Assembly: GCF_050315115.1 (NCBI RefSeq)
Contig: NZ_JBNPOJ010000001.1
Location: 62,001-126,000 of the forward strand
Direction: 5' to 3'
DNA from: Peptoniphilus_A sp022767005
GTDB lineage: Bacteria; Bacillota; Clostridia; Tissierellales; Peptoniphilaceae
DNA: 64,000 nucleotides
The notes under the pieces were generated by a model. It made no database searches. It worked only from the letters and a program-made list of their open reading frames with translations, and had not been told where the DNA came from. Both the position numbers and the translations under genes were made by a program. This document shows, piece by piece, positions 25,672 through 35,477 of the stretch; the stretch's first letter is position 1, and each line of letters opens with the position of its first letter.

Positions 25672-27035
25672 ACTATTCTCCCTTCTATTGCACAAAGAGC
25701 CGCTGTATATGGCGATACTAAATGCGTCCTAGAAAATCTCCCCTGTCTTCCTTCAAAGTTTCTATTTGAAGTAGATACACAATGCTTAAATTCATCAATT
25801 TTATCATCGTTCATGGCTAAACAATATGAACATCCTGGTTCCCTAAGCTCACATCCTGCATCTAAAAATATTTTATCTAATCCCTTTTCTTGAATATATC
25901 TTTTAACTTCCATAGAACCTGGAACAATTATACAGCGTATATCATCTTTTACTTTATGTCCCTTAAAAACATCAGCTGCTATTTTCATATCTATAATTCT
26001 TCCATTTGTGCACGAGCCAATAAAAACTGTATCTATTTTTAGTTCTTCTGCTCTCATATTTTCTTTAATTCCCATATATTCATAGGATTTTCTATCTTCT
26101 TCTGATTTTATTTTCGGAAACTGCTTATCTATATCACAAGTCATAGATGGATTTGTACCATAGCTTACTTGTCTTTTTAAATTACTTACATCTAAATTTA
26201 TTATTTTATCAAAGCAACTTTCATCGTCTGTGTATAAATCTTTGATTGAACTTAAATATTTTTCAAAAGCTTCTCCCTTTGGTGTATATTTTCTATTTCT
26301 AATATAGTTTATAGTCTTGTCATCTGGTTTTATAATCCCAAATTTTGCACCGCCCTCAATAGCCATATTAGAAAGTGTAAGTCTCTCTTCCATTTCCATA
26401 TTCTCTATTGTTTCTCCATAAAATTCTATTGCATATCCACTGCCAAAAGAAGTTGAGTATTCACTTATCAATTTTAGGATAATGTCCTTTGAACTTACAT
26501 TTTCTCCAAGCTGTCCAGTAATTTTAACTCCCATATTTTTTGGCTTTTTGTTCCAAATACATTGTGTTGCAAATACATCTTCAACTTCACTTGTACCTAT
26601 GCCAAAAGCTATTGCTCCCATAGCTCCATGTGTTGCGGTATGTGAATCTCCACACACTATTGTTTTACCAGGAATAGATAGTCCCATCTCTGGTCCAATC
26701 ATATGAACTATTCCATTATTTTCTGAATTCATATCAAAAAGTTCTATTCCATATTCTTTACAATTTTTTTCTAAAGTTTCTAACTGTTCCTTTGAAAGTT
26801 TATCCTTAATTTCTGAAATATTTTTCCTATTTTCTATTTTTGTAGGTGTGTTATGATCCATTGTAGCAAAGGTCAAGTCAGGTCTTCTAAATTTTCTATT
26901 CTTAATCCTTAATGCCTCAAAAGCTTGAGGAGATGTAACTTCATGAATTAAATGAAGATCAACATATAGTAAATCTTTCTCATCTTTTGATGTAATTACA
27001 TGTCTATCCCAAATTTTTTCAAATAGTGTTTTCAT
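25668..27035 (-). CDS. leuC: 3-Isopropylmalate dehydratase large subunit
   Basis: The 455-residue aconitase-family subunit isomerises 2- to 3-isopropylmalate with a 4Fe-4S cluster. It carries CGDSHTATHGAMGAIAFGIGTSEVEDV, and the cluster cysteines lie in GSCTNGRI and GCSYCLAMN. The ATG at 27035 has an AAGGG site 7 nt upstream and is chosen over a TTG at 27056 that lies inside leuA. It starts 10 nt past the leuA stop. Confidence 0.96.
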   Translation of the reverse strand: MKTLFEKIWDRHVITSKDEKDLLYVDLHLIHEVTSPQAFEALRIKNRKFRRPDLTFATMDHNTPTKIENRKNISEIKDKLSKEQLETLEKNCKEYGIELFDMNSENNGIVHMIGPEMGLSIPGKTIVCGDSHTATHGAMGAIAFGIGTSEVEDVFATQCIWNKKPKNMGVKITGQLGENVSSKDIILKLISEYSTSFGSGYAIEFYGETIENMEMEERLTLSNMAIEGGAKFGIIKPDDKTINYIRNRKYTPKGEAFEKYLSSIKDLYTDDESCFDKIINLDVSNLKRQVSYGTNPSMTCDIDKQFPKIKSEEDRKSYEYMGIKENMRAEELKIDTVFIGSCTNGRIIDMKIAADVFKGHKVKDDIRCIIVPGSMEVKRYIQEKGLDKIFLDAGCELREPGCSYCLAMNDDKIDEFKHCVSTSNRNFEGRQGRFSRTHLVSPYTAALCAIEGRIV

Positions 27036-27045
27036 ATTCCAGCCC

Positions 27046-28554
27046 TTACCTTTCAATTCTATTTACTGCATTTATATAAGATAATATTCCAGATTTTATA
27101 ATATCATTGTCTAAACCTTTAGCACCAAGTGTCATCTTTGTATCTTCATCGTATACTCTGATTATAGTTTCCCCAAGTGCATCCTTTCCTTGTGTAACTG
27201 AATTTATGGAAAAATCTTTTAACTTAATGTTTCTAGATGTTATTTTTCTCATTGCATCAAAGGCAGCATCAATTGGACCTTTGCCAGTACCTACCATTTC
27301 TATTTCTTTGTTATCTTTTCTAACTTTTATTATTGTCTTAGAATCTTTTCCATTGCTTGTCATAGATTGATAATCTAAGAACTCATATCCTCCAGGAACT
27401 AATTTATTGTTGGCACTCATTATTGCTATTAAATCATCGTCATAAATTTCTTTTTTTGCATCGGAAACTTCTTTAAATCTTTCAAAAATTCCATTCATTT
27501 CCATATCGTCTACAATAAAACCTAGCTCTTCTAACTTTTGTTTTAATGCATGCTTTCCAGAATGCTTGCCTAATACAAAAGAATTTGCTTTATAACCTAT
27601 CATTGAAGGATCCATTATTTCATAAGTCTCTTTATTTTTTAAAACACCATGTTGGTGAATTCCAGCCTCATGACTAAATACATTTTTACCGACAATTGGC
27701 TTTGTTGGACTTATTTTAACTCCAATAATTGAAGAGAGCATCTCTGAAGATTTCATTATTTCTTTAGTATTAATATTTGTATCTATATTAAAAAAGCCCT
27801 TTCTTGTTTTTAATGCCATTACAACTTCTTCCATCGCTGTATTGCCAGCTCTTTCCCCTATACCATTTACTGTGCATTCAACTTGAGTTGCTCCTGCTTT
27901 TACTGCTGCAAGTGAATTTGCAACAGCAAGTCCTAAATCATTATGACAATGTACGGATATATCTACATTTTCTATTCCTACAACATTTTCTCTTACCTTT
28001 CTTATGATTTCTGCATACTCTTCTGGCATAATATAGCCAACAGTATCAGGAATATTAATTGTTGTTGCTCCGCAATCTACAGCAATTTGAATTACTTCTA
28101 TCATAAAATTTATATCTGTTCTTGTAGCATCTTCACATGAAAATTCAATGTCAGAAAATTTTTCTTTTGCATAAGTAACATGCTTTCTGACAGAATTTTT
28201 AACATCTTCTCTAGTCATTTCTAGTTTATATTCCATATGAATGTCACTTGTAGCAATAAAAATGTGCAATCTTTTATTTTTTGCATCTTTTAAAGCTTCA
28301 AAAGCCCTATCAATATCATTTTTATTACATCTTGCAAGAGAAGCGACAGTCATATTTTTTGCTATTTTTGCAATCTCTCTTATTGAATTAAAATCTTCTA
28401 CTGAAGATGCAGCAAAACCTGCTTCAATAACATCTACTCCCAATTTCTCAATTTGATGAGCCATTTGGACCTTTTCTTTTCTGTTCATTGAGCATCCTGG
28501 AGATTGCTCTCCATCTCTTAATGTTGTGTCAAAAATTTTTACTATCTTTTCCAT
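27046..28554 (-). CDS. leuA: 2-Isopropylmalate synthase
   Basis: The 502-residue enzyme condenses acetyl-CoA with 2-oxoisovalerate, the first committed step to leucine. The DmpG/HMGL-like barrel opens with TTLRDGEQSPG, has the metal-binding HCHNDLGLA and the NGIGERAGN motif. A C-terminal regulatory domain (about 390-502) should give leucine feedback control. It is the first gene after the Leu T-box and has a GGAGG site. Confidence 0.97.
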   Translation of the reverse strand: MEKIVKIFDTTLRDGEQSPGCSMNRKEKVQMAHQIEKLGVDVIEAGFAASSVEDFNSIREIAKIAKNMTVASLARCNKNDIDRAFEALKDAKNKRLHIFIATSDIHMEYKLEMTREDVKNSVRKHVTYAKEKFSDIEFSCEDATRTDINFMIEVIQIAVDCGATTINIPDTVGYIMPEEYAEIIRKVRENVVGIENVDISVHCHNDLGLAVANSLAAVKAGATQVECTVNGIGERAGNTAMEEVVMALKTRKGFFNIDTNINTKEIMKSSEMLSSIIGVKISPTKPIVGKNVFSHEAGIHQHGVLKNKETYEIMDPSMIGYKANSFVLGKHSGKHALKQKLEELGFIVDDMEMNGIFERFKEVSDAKKEIYDDDLIAIMSANNKLVPGGYEFLDYQSMTSNGKDSKTIIKVRKDNKEIEMVGTGKGPIDAAFDAMRKITSRNIKLKDFSINSVTQGKDALGETIIRVYDEDTKMTLGAKGLDNDIIKSGILSYINAVNRIER

Positions 28555-28566
28555 CTTTTCCTCCTA

Positions 28567-28823
28567 ATAAAAAAGTCCTGAGAATAATCTCAGGACGAAT
28601 GATCGCGGTACCACCTAAATTGCTTTACAGCCACTTGAAACTTTTAACGTAGTTATACGTCACTACCTACTTTTTTCAATAGTGATGCGAGAAAATGAGT
28701 TGCAAAAAATTCAAGTAATGTTTCTCACCAAACAACATCTCTCTAAAACTTAGATAAATTTTGCGCTTTTTCCCATAGCTATATAGTATTAAAAATTGTA
28801 CAATTCTTTTTTTCAGTAATTAA
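28567..28823 (-). promoter_or_regulatory. T-box leader with CUC (Leu) specifier, controls leuACDB
   Basis: The leader has T-box consensus TAGGTGGTACCGCG (within 28604-28617), terminator arms at 28575-28582 and 28589-28596 with a U run, and a stem I apical loop with GGTGAGA. The 3' side of the specifier loop reads AACTCATTTTC, directly comparable to AGATCATTTTC in the ilv leader. The specifier is therefore CTC (28697-28699), a Leu codon. Uncharged tRNALeu should turn the operon on. Confidence 0.93.
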
Positions 28824-28829
28824 GAATAA

Positions 28830-28858
28830 ATTTTAAAGTGTAAATTTGGTTTTGTCAA
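28830..28858 (-). promoter_or_regulatory. Promoter of the leu T-box operon
   Basis: TTGACA (28853-28858), a 17-nt spacer and TAAAAT (28830-28835) on the minus strand, just beyond the ftsZ terminator. Confidence 0.8.
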
Positions 28859-28875
28859 GTGTTTTTTTTAATTTT

Positions 28876-28905
28876 AATAAAAAAAGGACATTGTCTCCAA
28901 TGTCC
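28876..28905 (-). terminator. Intrinsic terminator of ftsZ
   Basis: A perfect 8-bp stem (28886-28893 with 28898-28905) with a 4-nt loop and a following run of seven U residues, about 30 nt after the ftsZ stop. Confidence 0.85.
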
Positions 28906-28933
28906 ACAATGTTATATTATGAATATAATAAAA

Positions 28934-30022
28934 TTATTTTCTATTAATTCTCAAGAAAGAAGGGATTTTAAGTTCGCCATTATCTTCTTCAGTATCTTCA
29001 AAAGATTCAAGGGGACTTTTTCCTGAAACTTCAGTTTTATTTTCTTTTTTATCCTTCTTTTCATCTTTATACTGCTCAAATTCAGTTGCTATAACTGTTA
29101 TCTTTACTTCATCTTTAAGTGATTCATCAATTCCAGCACCAAAGATAATATTTGCATCTTCAGATACACAATCTCTAATTAAATCTGCTGCTTCATTAAC
29201 TTCAAAAATACCAAGGTCCGATCCTGCAGTAATATTCAACAGAACAGATTTCGCTCCTTCAATAGAAGTTTCTAGTAGAGGAGAATTGATTGCAAGTTTT
29301 GCAGCTTCAGTAGCTCTATCATCACCTGAAGCACGACCGATACCCATGTGAGCAACACCTTTGTCATACATAATTGTTTTAACGTCAGCAAAGTCAAGAT
29401 TAATTAAATTAGGTACAGAAATTAAATCTGAGATACCTTGAATACCTTGTTTTAAAATGTCATCAGCCATTTCAAAAGCTTGTGAGAAGCTAGTCTTTTT
29501 GTCTGCAATGCTAAGAAGTCTGTCATTTGGAATTATAACTAATGTATCAACTTTTCCCTTTAGAGAATTTATTCCTAATTCAGCAGATTTTGCTCTTTTT
29601 TTACCTTCAAATGTAAATGGTTTTGTAACCACACCAACTGTTAGTAGACCTAATTCTTTTGCAACATCAGCGATAACAGGAGCTGCGCCAGTACCAGTAC
29701 CTCCACCCATTCCTGCAGTGATAAATACCATGTCGGCACCTTCAAGAGCTTCTCTAATTTCATCAATTGATTCTTCTGCTGCTTGTTCTCCCACTTCAGG
29801 ATTCGCACCTGCTCCAAGACCTTTAGTTATTTTTTCACCAAGTTGAATCTTATTTTCAGCAAGTGAATTTTTTAATGCTTGTTTATCAGTATTGAAAACT
29901 AAAAATTCTACACCTTTAACACCAGCGTTAATCATTCTATTAACAGCGTTGTTTCCGCCGCCACCAACGCCAACTACTTTAATTTTGGCAAATTCGTCTT
30001 GATCCATATCGAATTCCAACAT
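28934..30022 (-). CDS. ftsZ: Cell division protein FtsZ
   Basis: The 362-residue tubulin-like GTPase forms the division ring. It has GVGGGGNNAVNRM near the N-terminus, the tubulin signature GMGGGTGTGAAPVIA, and the C-terminal peptide ELKIPSFLRINRK that binds membrane anchors. The ATG at 30022 is 6 nt from an AGGAGG site, while the ATG at 30028 abuts it, so the shorter form is chosen. No ftsA precedes it; a different anchor such as SepF is implied but not seen. A strong promoter of its own lies upstream. Confidence 0.98.
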   Translation of the reverse strand: MLEFDMDQDEFAKIKVVGVGGGGNNAVNRMINAGVKGVEFLVFNTDKQALKNSLAENKIQLGEKITKGLGAGANPEVGEQAAEESIDEIREALEGADMVFITAGMGGGTGTGAAPVIADVAKELGLLTVGVVTKPFTFEGKKRAKSAELGINSLKGKVDTLVIIPNDRLLSIADKKTSFSQAFEMADDILKQGIQGISDLISVPNLINLDFADVKTIMYDKGVAHMGIGRASGDDRATEAAKLAINSPLLETSIEGAKSVLLNITAGSDLGIFEVNEAADLIRDCVSEDANIIFGAGIDESLKDEVKITVIATEFEQYKDEKKDKKENKTEVSGKSPLESFEDTEEDNGELKIPSFLRINRK

Positions 30023-30071
30023 AAACATCCTCCTCTTATACTAATTAATTGTATTTTTATTCATTACCATT

Positions 30072-30100
30072 ATTTTATAGAAATAATCGCAAATAGTCAA
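30072..30100 (-). promoter_or_regulatory. Promoter of ftsZ
   Basis: TTGACT (30095-30100), a 17-nt spacer and TAAAAT (30072-30077) on the minus strand in the 115-nt gap between ftsQ and ftsZ. It gives ftsZ expression independent of the cluster. Confidence 0.75.
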
Positions 30101-30137
30101 TATATAAAGGTCATTTGCTAACTTTTATTTGCTTTTA

Positions 30138-30992
30138 CTAATTTTTTTCTATTTCCTTGTAACTTTTTTCATTATTTTCTTTAGAATTTTCTTTTTCCGA
30201 TTCCTTATTGTTTTTATTGTCGCCATTATTTTCATCATTAGTAATAAGGATTGGGCTCTCACCCTTTTCCATTTGAATAATAACAGCGTTTTTATTTGTC
30301 TTTTTAATATCATCTAAAATTAAAGAGAGCATTTTTAATTTATAAGATGTATTATTGTAAGAGCCAAATTCAATTTTAATTCCACTAACTGTTGTAAAAG
30401 TTGCAATAGAATCCATTAATTCAATTTCTTTTATATTTCCATTAAGTGAATATTCCTCTTTTTTTATCTCAAGAAGAAGATCCTTTTTTTCCTCATCTTC
30501 TTTATTATTTAAAATGTAACTCCCTGGCTTTTGATCCTCTAAATTAAAACCACTTAAATTTATTAAATTATCAGCTTTCTTCTTTGAGTTTTCAAGTATT
30601 CTAAAATCTTCGTCAATTAGAAGGTATTCGTTTGTTTCCATTTGATAATAGGGAGTTCTTTCAGTTACCTTAACCTTGACTTTTCCAGTAATACTATATG
30701 ATATTTTTGCATCCCTTATGTAAGGAATAGATTTTATCCTTTCTTGTCTTTTCTTTTTAGAAATTACAAAATATTTATTACCCTGTTTGAGCTCAGAAAC
30801 CTTTTTTATAGTAGCGGCAGTTACATTTTTATTGCCTTCAATAGTTACATTTTTTATATTAAATAGATTAGAATTTTTTAATGCAAAAATCAACAAAAAA
30901 ACGAAGAAAAAAAACAAAAAAAACCTAGTAAAAATTCTAAAATATTTTCTTTTCTTATTTAGTTTTCTTTTTTTCTTTTTCATCTTTTTCAT
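30138..30992 (-). CDS. divIB: Cell division protein FtsQ/DivIB
   Basis: The 284-residue bitopic protein has a very basic cytoplasmic N-terminus (Lys/Arg rich, 1-20), one membrane helix (about 22-43) and an external POTRA domain (about 47-115, starting FNIKNVTIEGNKNVTAATI). A beta domain follows, then a Glu/Asn/Lys-rich low-complexity tail (about 250-284). FtsQ/DivIB links early and late divisome proteins with FtsL. It lies 4 nt after murG, between murG and ftsZ, where murB and ftsA often occur in other bacteria. Confidence 0.9.
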   Translation of the reverse strand: MKKMKKKKRKLNKKRKYFRIFTRFFLFFFFVFLLIFALKNSNLFNIKNVTIEGNKNVTAATIKKVSELKQGNKYFVISKKKRQERIKSIPYIRDAKISYSITGKVKVKVTERTPYYQMETNEYLLIDEDFRILENSKKKADNLINLSGFNLEDQKPGSYILNNKEDEEKKDLLLEIKKEEYSLNGNIKEIELMDSIATFTTVSGIKIEFGSYNNTSYKLKMLSLILDDIKKTNKNAVIIQMEKGESPILITNDENNGDNKNNKESEKENSKENNEKSYKEIEKN

Positions 30993-30996
30993 AAAA

Positions 30997-32076
30997 TCAC
31001 TTTAAAATTAAATCAACAATTTTTGAAACAGCGTCAGGACTTGCTAATTTCTTGGAATTTTCTGCCATCATGTTTCTTTCTTCATCATTGTTTAATATAT
31101 TTTCTATTTCTCTTAATAATATATCTCCATTTAAGTTTTCTTCTTCAATAACTGAGCTTGCACCCATATTGCTGTAACTCATAGCGTTGTAATACTGATG
31201 ATTTCCTGCAGTATATGCCTTTGGTATTAAAATTGATGCTATGCCTATTGCTGAAATTTCTGCCAAAGTCATTGCAGATGATGATGCAATTACAAGATCT
31301 GCACTAGAAAGATAATCGTAAACGCTGTGAGTATAGTCTAAAATCTCAACATTTTCAGGTATTTCCCCTAATTTTTCCATAAATGATTTATAGTGTTCTC
31401 TACCAGTTACATGGGTTAGCTTGAAAGGTAATTTTTCCTTTTTATTTAAAATTTCCAAAATTGCGTCATTAGTAGATTCTTGTCCACCACTTCCACCAAA
31501 AGAAAATACAAATTGTTCCTTATTTTTTATTTTTAATTTTTCTCTTGATTTATTTCTGTCAAGATGTGAAAAAACATCCCTTATTGGATTTCCTGTAAAG
31601 ACAATGTTATCGTTACTTAAATATTTTTTTGCTTCCATAAAATTTATAAAAACATAATCTGCTTTTTTTCCCAAAATTTTATTAGTCTTTCCTGGATACG
31701 CATTTTGCTCTTGGATAGCAGTCTTTATCTTTTTTTGTTGTGCTTTAAAAACTATTGGAGCACACACATATCCACCAGTACCAATAACTATATCTGGTTT
31801 AAATGTATTTAATATCTTTGTACACTGATTTAAACCCTTCATTAAATTAAAAAAAGTAATTACAGTGTCTTTATTTAATTTTTTTCTAGGTAAACCGGAA
31901 ATATCTATTCCTTGAAAATTAAAATTGTATTTTTTTGCAAGTTCTTCTTCTAAAGAATTTTTTTTGCCAACATATAAAATTTTTGCCTCTTCGTCTTGTT
32001 TTTTTATTTCTTCGCCTATGGCAAGAGCTGGATAAATATGTCCACCAGTTCCTCCCCCAGATAAAATATATTTCAT
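30997..32076 (-). CDS. murG: UDP-GlcNAc lipid I transferase MurG
   Basis: The 359-residue glycosyltransferase makes lipid II by adding GlcNAc to lipid I at the inner membrane face. The N-terminal GGGTGGHIYPALAI loop and the C-terminal donor-binding region GGSGGQESTND...SSAMTLAEISAIG are typical. The start is the ATG at 32076, which overlaps the ftsW stop by ATGA and has an AGAAGG site. A 41-residue upstream extension in the frame runs inside ftsW and is not protein-like. Confidence 0.97.
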   Translation of the reverse strand: MKYILSGGGTGGHIYPALAIGEEIKKQDEEAKILYVGKKNSLEEELAKKYNFNFQGIDISGLPRKKLNKDTVITFFNLMKGLNQCTKILNTFKPDIVIGTGGYVCAPIVFKAQQKKIKTAIQEQNAYPGKTNKILGKKADYVFINFMEAKKYLSNDNIVFTGNPIRDVFSHLDRNKSREKLKIKNKEQFVFSFGGSGGQESTNDAILEILNKKEKLPFKLTHVTGREHYKSFMEKLGEIPENVEILDYTHSVYDYLSSADLVIASSSAMTLAEISAIGIASILIPKAYTAGNHQYYNAMSYSNMGASSVIEEENLNGDILLREIENILNNDEERNMMAENSKKLASPDAVSKIVDLILK

Positions 32077-33185
32077 ATAGTGCCTTCTTTCGAGATTTTT
32101 AGTAAAATTGCTGTAGATACAATTGCTATTACAAGTGCCGTTCCTCCATAGGATATAAAGGGAAGTGTAATACCAGTAACAGGTAGGAGTTTTGCACATA
32201 CCCCCATGTTAAAAAATGCTTGTATACCAATATAGGTTGTCATACCAATTGCAGTGAATTTATCAAAATAATTTGTTGCTTTAAAGGCAATCATATAACC
32301 TCTATAAATATAAATTATAAAAAGCAAAATAATTATAAAAGTTCCTATAAATCCAAATTCTTCTGCTATCACTGAAAAAATAAAGTCAGTGTATGCTTCT
32401 GGCAAGTTTGTATATTTTTGTCTAGATCTAAAAAGTCCAACGCCTGAATAACCACCAAGAGCAAAAGCATAAAGTGACTGTCTTGCTTGGTATAAATCTG
32501 CTGATTGATAATTTGTAGAATCTGATACAAATCCTAAAATTCTTTTAATTCTAAATTTATTTTCTGGATCCTTTAAAACAAGCCATATAAAGATACCACC
32601 TAATGCTACTAAAAATAAAAACTGCTTCTTATCAATGCCTGCAGCAAGAAGTATTGCAAAAAGTGCCACTCCTATTACTACCGCAGTAGAAAAGTCCTTA
32701 ATCATAATTGGTCCTACGGATATGCCCATTATAGCAACGGCTGTAATAAATGTCCTTGGTTCTCTAAGGGTATAAATATTTCTTGAAAGATATTTTGACA
32801 AATAAATAATAGATGAAATTTTTAAAATATCTGAGGGCTGAAATCTAAGCGGTATTACCCTAAAGTCCAACCACCTTGCTTGACCTTTTTTCGCAGATCC
32901 AAGAGGTGTCCATAGTAATAAAATTAATATTACACTTAAAGGAAATAACCATGAAATATTCTTATAAATTACTGCCCTAGGCACACGAATTATTAAAATC
33001 ATGGAGATTATTCCTAAAATTAGAAATATTCCCTGCCTAATTAGATAGTGAAAACTATTTAAATTGTATTTTTTTGCAGTGGGAAAAGATGCTGATGTAA
33101 CCGCAATAAGACCTATTACTACTAAAAGTATCATGCTAACTAATAGCATTAGATCAACATCTTTCATCTCCTTTTTTAATTTCAT
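32073..33185 (-). CDS. ftsW: Lipid II polymerase FtsW (SEDS family)
   Basis: The 370-residue polytopic protein has about ten hydrophobic segments and SEDS signatures such as RWLDFRVIPLRFQPSDILK and the C-terminal PVTGITLPFISYGGTALV. It polymerises glycan strands at the septum together with a class B penicillin-binding protein, here encoded three genes upstream. It follows murD directly and overlaps murG. Confidence 0.95.
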   Translation of the reverse strand: MKLKKEMKDVDLMLLVSMILLVVIGLIAVTSASFPTAKKYNLNSFHYLIRQGIFLILGIISMILIIRVPRAVIYKNISWLFPLSVILILLLWTPLGSAKKGQARWLDFRVIPLRFQPSDILKISSIIYLSKYLSRNIYTLREPRTFITAVAIMGISVGPIMIKDFSTAVVIGVALFAILLAAGIDKKQFLFLVALGGIFIWLVLKDPENKFRIKRILGFVSDSTNYQSADLYQARQSLYAFALGGYSGVGLFRSRQKYTNLPEAYTDFIFSVIAEEFGFIGTFIIILLFIIYIYRGYMIAFKATNYFDKFTAIGMTTYIGIQAFFNMGVCAKLLPVTGITLPFISYGGTALVIAIVSTAILLKISKEGTI

Positions 33186-34505
33186 CTATACCAACTCTCT
33201 AATTAAATCCTTAAAATGTCTTCCTCTAGCTTCATAATCACTGTACATATCCCAAGATGCACAGGCAGGAGAAAGGAGAACGTCATCTCCCTTAACTGCC
33301 AATTTATTTGCAAGCTCAACGGCTTTGTTTAAATTTTTTACAATATAAAATTCAACTTCTGATTTTTTACAAGAATCTGAAAATTTTTCTGCAGTTTCTC
33401 CATACAAAATTACAGTTTTTAACTTGTCTTTGGACTTTTCTATTAATTCATCAAAATTTGCACCCTTGTCATATCCACCTGCTATAAGAATTACATCACC
33501 ATCCATTGCAGCAACTGCAACTTCAGTTGAATCTGGGTTTGTTCCCTTTGAATCATTATAATATTTTATCCCTTGAATTTCTCTTACAAATTCAATTCTG
33601 TGTTCAACTCCAGTAAAAGAGATTATGCTCTTCCTAATAATATCTGTATCAATATTTAAGAGTTTTGTGGCAATAATAGCTGCCATAATATTTTTTATAT
33701 TGTGTTCTCCGGGAATTTTAATGTCCCTTATTTCTAAAATCTCTTCGATATTTTCGCCATCGTTAAAATAAATTTTTCCATTTTCAACATAAGCTCCCTT
33801 TTCTGAAATCTTTTTCATTGAAAAATAATATTTTTTGCCCTTTAAATTATAATTTTGGGCAAGTTCCTTATTTTCATAATTTAAAATTGCAAAGTCATCG
33901 CCATCCTGATTTGCAAAAATTTTAAATTTTGCGTCAATATAATTTTGTGTAGTCTTATGCCAATCTAAGTGGTCACTAGTTACATAAGTTAAAAGTGCAA
34001 TATGGGGCTTAAAAGTTTTTGTATCTTCTAATTGGAAAGACGAAGCTTCTATAACAATATAATCATCTTTATTTGCTTCTTCAGTTATTTCTAAAATTCC
34101 CCTTCCAATATTTCCAACTACAAAAGTCTTTGCTTTTCTCTTTAGAATATCGCCAATAATTGTGGTAGTTGTAGTTTTTCCATTAGTTCCTGTAACTGCA
34201 ATTACATTATTAGTTTTTAAATTTCTATAGCTTAATTCAATATCAGAAATTATTTCAATATTTTTTTCCCTTGCTTTAACTAAAAGTTCGTGGAAAGGAT
34301 AAATTCCTGGACTTTTTACAATTAAATCAATCTTTTCTAAGTCTTCTTCCTTAAAAATTATAAAATCCTCATCTACATTTAACTTTTGAAGATCTTTATT
34401 GCTATCGAAAATATAAATTTTGCATGGAAATCCCTTTAAAAATTTTAAAGTAGCTTTTCCCGTTACTCCAAAACCCATTATAAGAATATTTTTGTTTTCT
34501 AACAT
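33186..34505 (-). CDS. murD: UDP-MurNAc-L-alanine:D-glutamate ligase
   Basis: The 439-residue Mur ligase adds D-Glu to UDP-MurNAc-Ala. It has the N-terminal Rossmann fold (ILIMGFGVTGKA), the ATP-binding VTGTNGKTTTTTI, the EASSFQL segment and the C-terminal DSKGTNPDSTEVA region. The ATG at 34505 is preferred to a GTG at 34514 that falls within the AGGTGA ribosome site. It follows mraY closely. Confidence 0.96.
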   Translation of the reverse strand: MLENKNILIMGFGVTGKATLKFLKGFPCKIYIFDSNKDLQKLNVDEDFIIFKEEDLEKIDLIVKSPGIYPFHELLVKAREKNIEIISDIELSYRNLKTNNVIAVTGTNGKTTTTTIIGDILKRKAKTFVVGNIGRGILEITEEANKDDYIVIEASSFQLEDTKTFKPHIALLTYVTSDHLDWHKTTQNYIDAKFKIFANQDGDDFAILNYENKELAQNYNLKGKKYYFSMKKISEKGAYVENGKIYFNDGENIEEILEIRDIKIPGEHNIKNIMAAIIATKLLNIDTDIIRKSIISFTGVEHRIEFVREIQGIKYYNDSKGTNPDSTEVAVAAMDGDVILIAGGYDKGANFDELIEKSKDKLKTVILYGETAEKFSDSCKKSEVEFYIVKNLNKAVELANKLAVKGDDVLLSPACASWDMYSDYEARGRHFKDLIRELV

Positions 34506-34514
34506 TTTTATCAC

Positions 34515-35465
34515 CTAAAATAATATTAAATATGAAATTACACATAATATAAGTTCAACTAATGAAAATACTGCAACAATCTTTTTCTCATGCCAACCCT
34601 TTTGTTCAAAGTGATGATGAAGTGGCGACATGAGAAATACTCTCTTTCCCCTTGTCTTAAAACTTATGACTTGAATAATAACAGAAAGAGTTTCTATAAA
34701 ATATATTCCTCCAGCTATTGGTAGAATTAAAGGCACATTTAAAAGAAGAGCTATTGCAGAAATTGCTCCACCAAGTGCAAGAGAACCCGTATCACCCATA
34801 AAAACTATTGCTGGATATTTATTGAAAAATAAAAAACCAACTAAAGCTCCTGCAAGTGCAGTACAGAAAGTTGCAATTTCATATCTTTGAAATTTAACTG
34901 CAACTACATTAAAAAACAGTAGACAAATAATTGTAACACTAGTAGAAAGACCATCAAGACCATCAGTTAAATTTACTGAGTTAACAGTTCCTACGATTAC
35001 AAAAATTATAAAGGGAACATAAAAAAGTCCAATGGATCTATAATCCTTTAAAAAAGGAATGTATAAGTCTGTTCCCATATTTTTAGAATTATATTGATAG
35101 ATAATTAAAATTACAGCAGTTATAATTTGTAAAAGAAGTTTTTGATAGGCACGAAGTCCTAAATTTCTCTTCATAACAACTTTAATATAATCATCTATAA
35201 ATCCCACTGCTCCAAAGGCAAGTGTAGAGAAAAATATCATAAGAACAGATACTTTGAAATTTCCTGCAAGTAAAGTTGTGATTATTACAGAAGATAAAAA
35301 TATTAATCCACCAATTGTGGGTGTGCCGCTTTTTATCATGTGACTTTGTGGTCCATCTTCTCTTATACTTTGACCTGCGTGCAATCTTTTTAATATTGGG
35401 ATTAAAATTTTTCCAAAAATCAATGAAAAAATTAAACCCAATGCTAAATTAACTAAATAATTCAT
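34515..35465 (-). CDS. mraY: Phospho-MurNAc-pentapeptide transferase MraY
   Basis: The 316-residue membrane enzyme makes lipid I. It has about ten hydrophobic segments and the conserved acidic motifs FIDDYIKV, NLTDGLDGL and FMGDTGSLALGG, plus the PLHHHFEQKGW loop. Length is typical of Gram-positive MraY. It lies 12 nt after the penicillin-binding protein gene. Confidence 0.97.
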   Translation of the reverse strand: MNYLVNLALGLIFSLIFGKILIPILKRLHAGQSIREDGPQSHMIKSGTPTIGGLIFLSSVIITTLLAGNFKVSVLMIFFSTLAFGAVGFIDDYIKVVMKRNLGLRAYQKLLLQIITAVILIIYQYNSKNMGTDLYIPFLKDYRSIGLFYVPFIIFVIVGTVNSVNLTDGLDGLSTSVTIICLLFFNVVAVKFQRYEIATFCTALAGALVGFLFFNKYPAIVFMGDTGSLALGGAISAIALLLNVPLILPIAGGIYFIETLSVIIQVISFKTRGKRVFLMSPLHHHFEQKGWHEKKIVAVFSLVELILCVISYLILF

Positions 35466-35477
35466 ATTATTTTTATC

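Noticed and set aside
23761..28600. The near-identical pieces before the ABC gene and leuA as ends of a mobile element
   Set aside because: They share GTCCTGAG hairpins and GCGGTACCACC in the same orientation, not inverted, and are fully explained as T-box terminators and antiterminators.
29457..29846. Plus-strand 129-codon frame
   Set aside because: It is antisense to the conserved GTPase domain of ftsZ.
32077..32199. Upstream extension of murG by 41 residues
   Set aside because: The added residues are Cys/Tyr/Asn-rich, lie inside ftsW, and the ATG at 32076 has a ribosome site and the family N-terminus.
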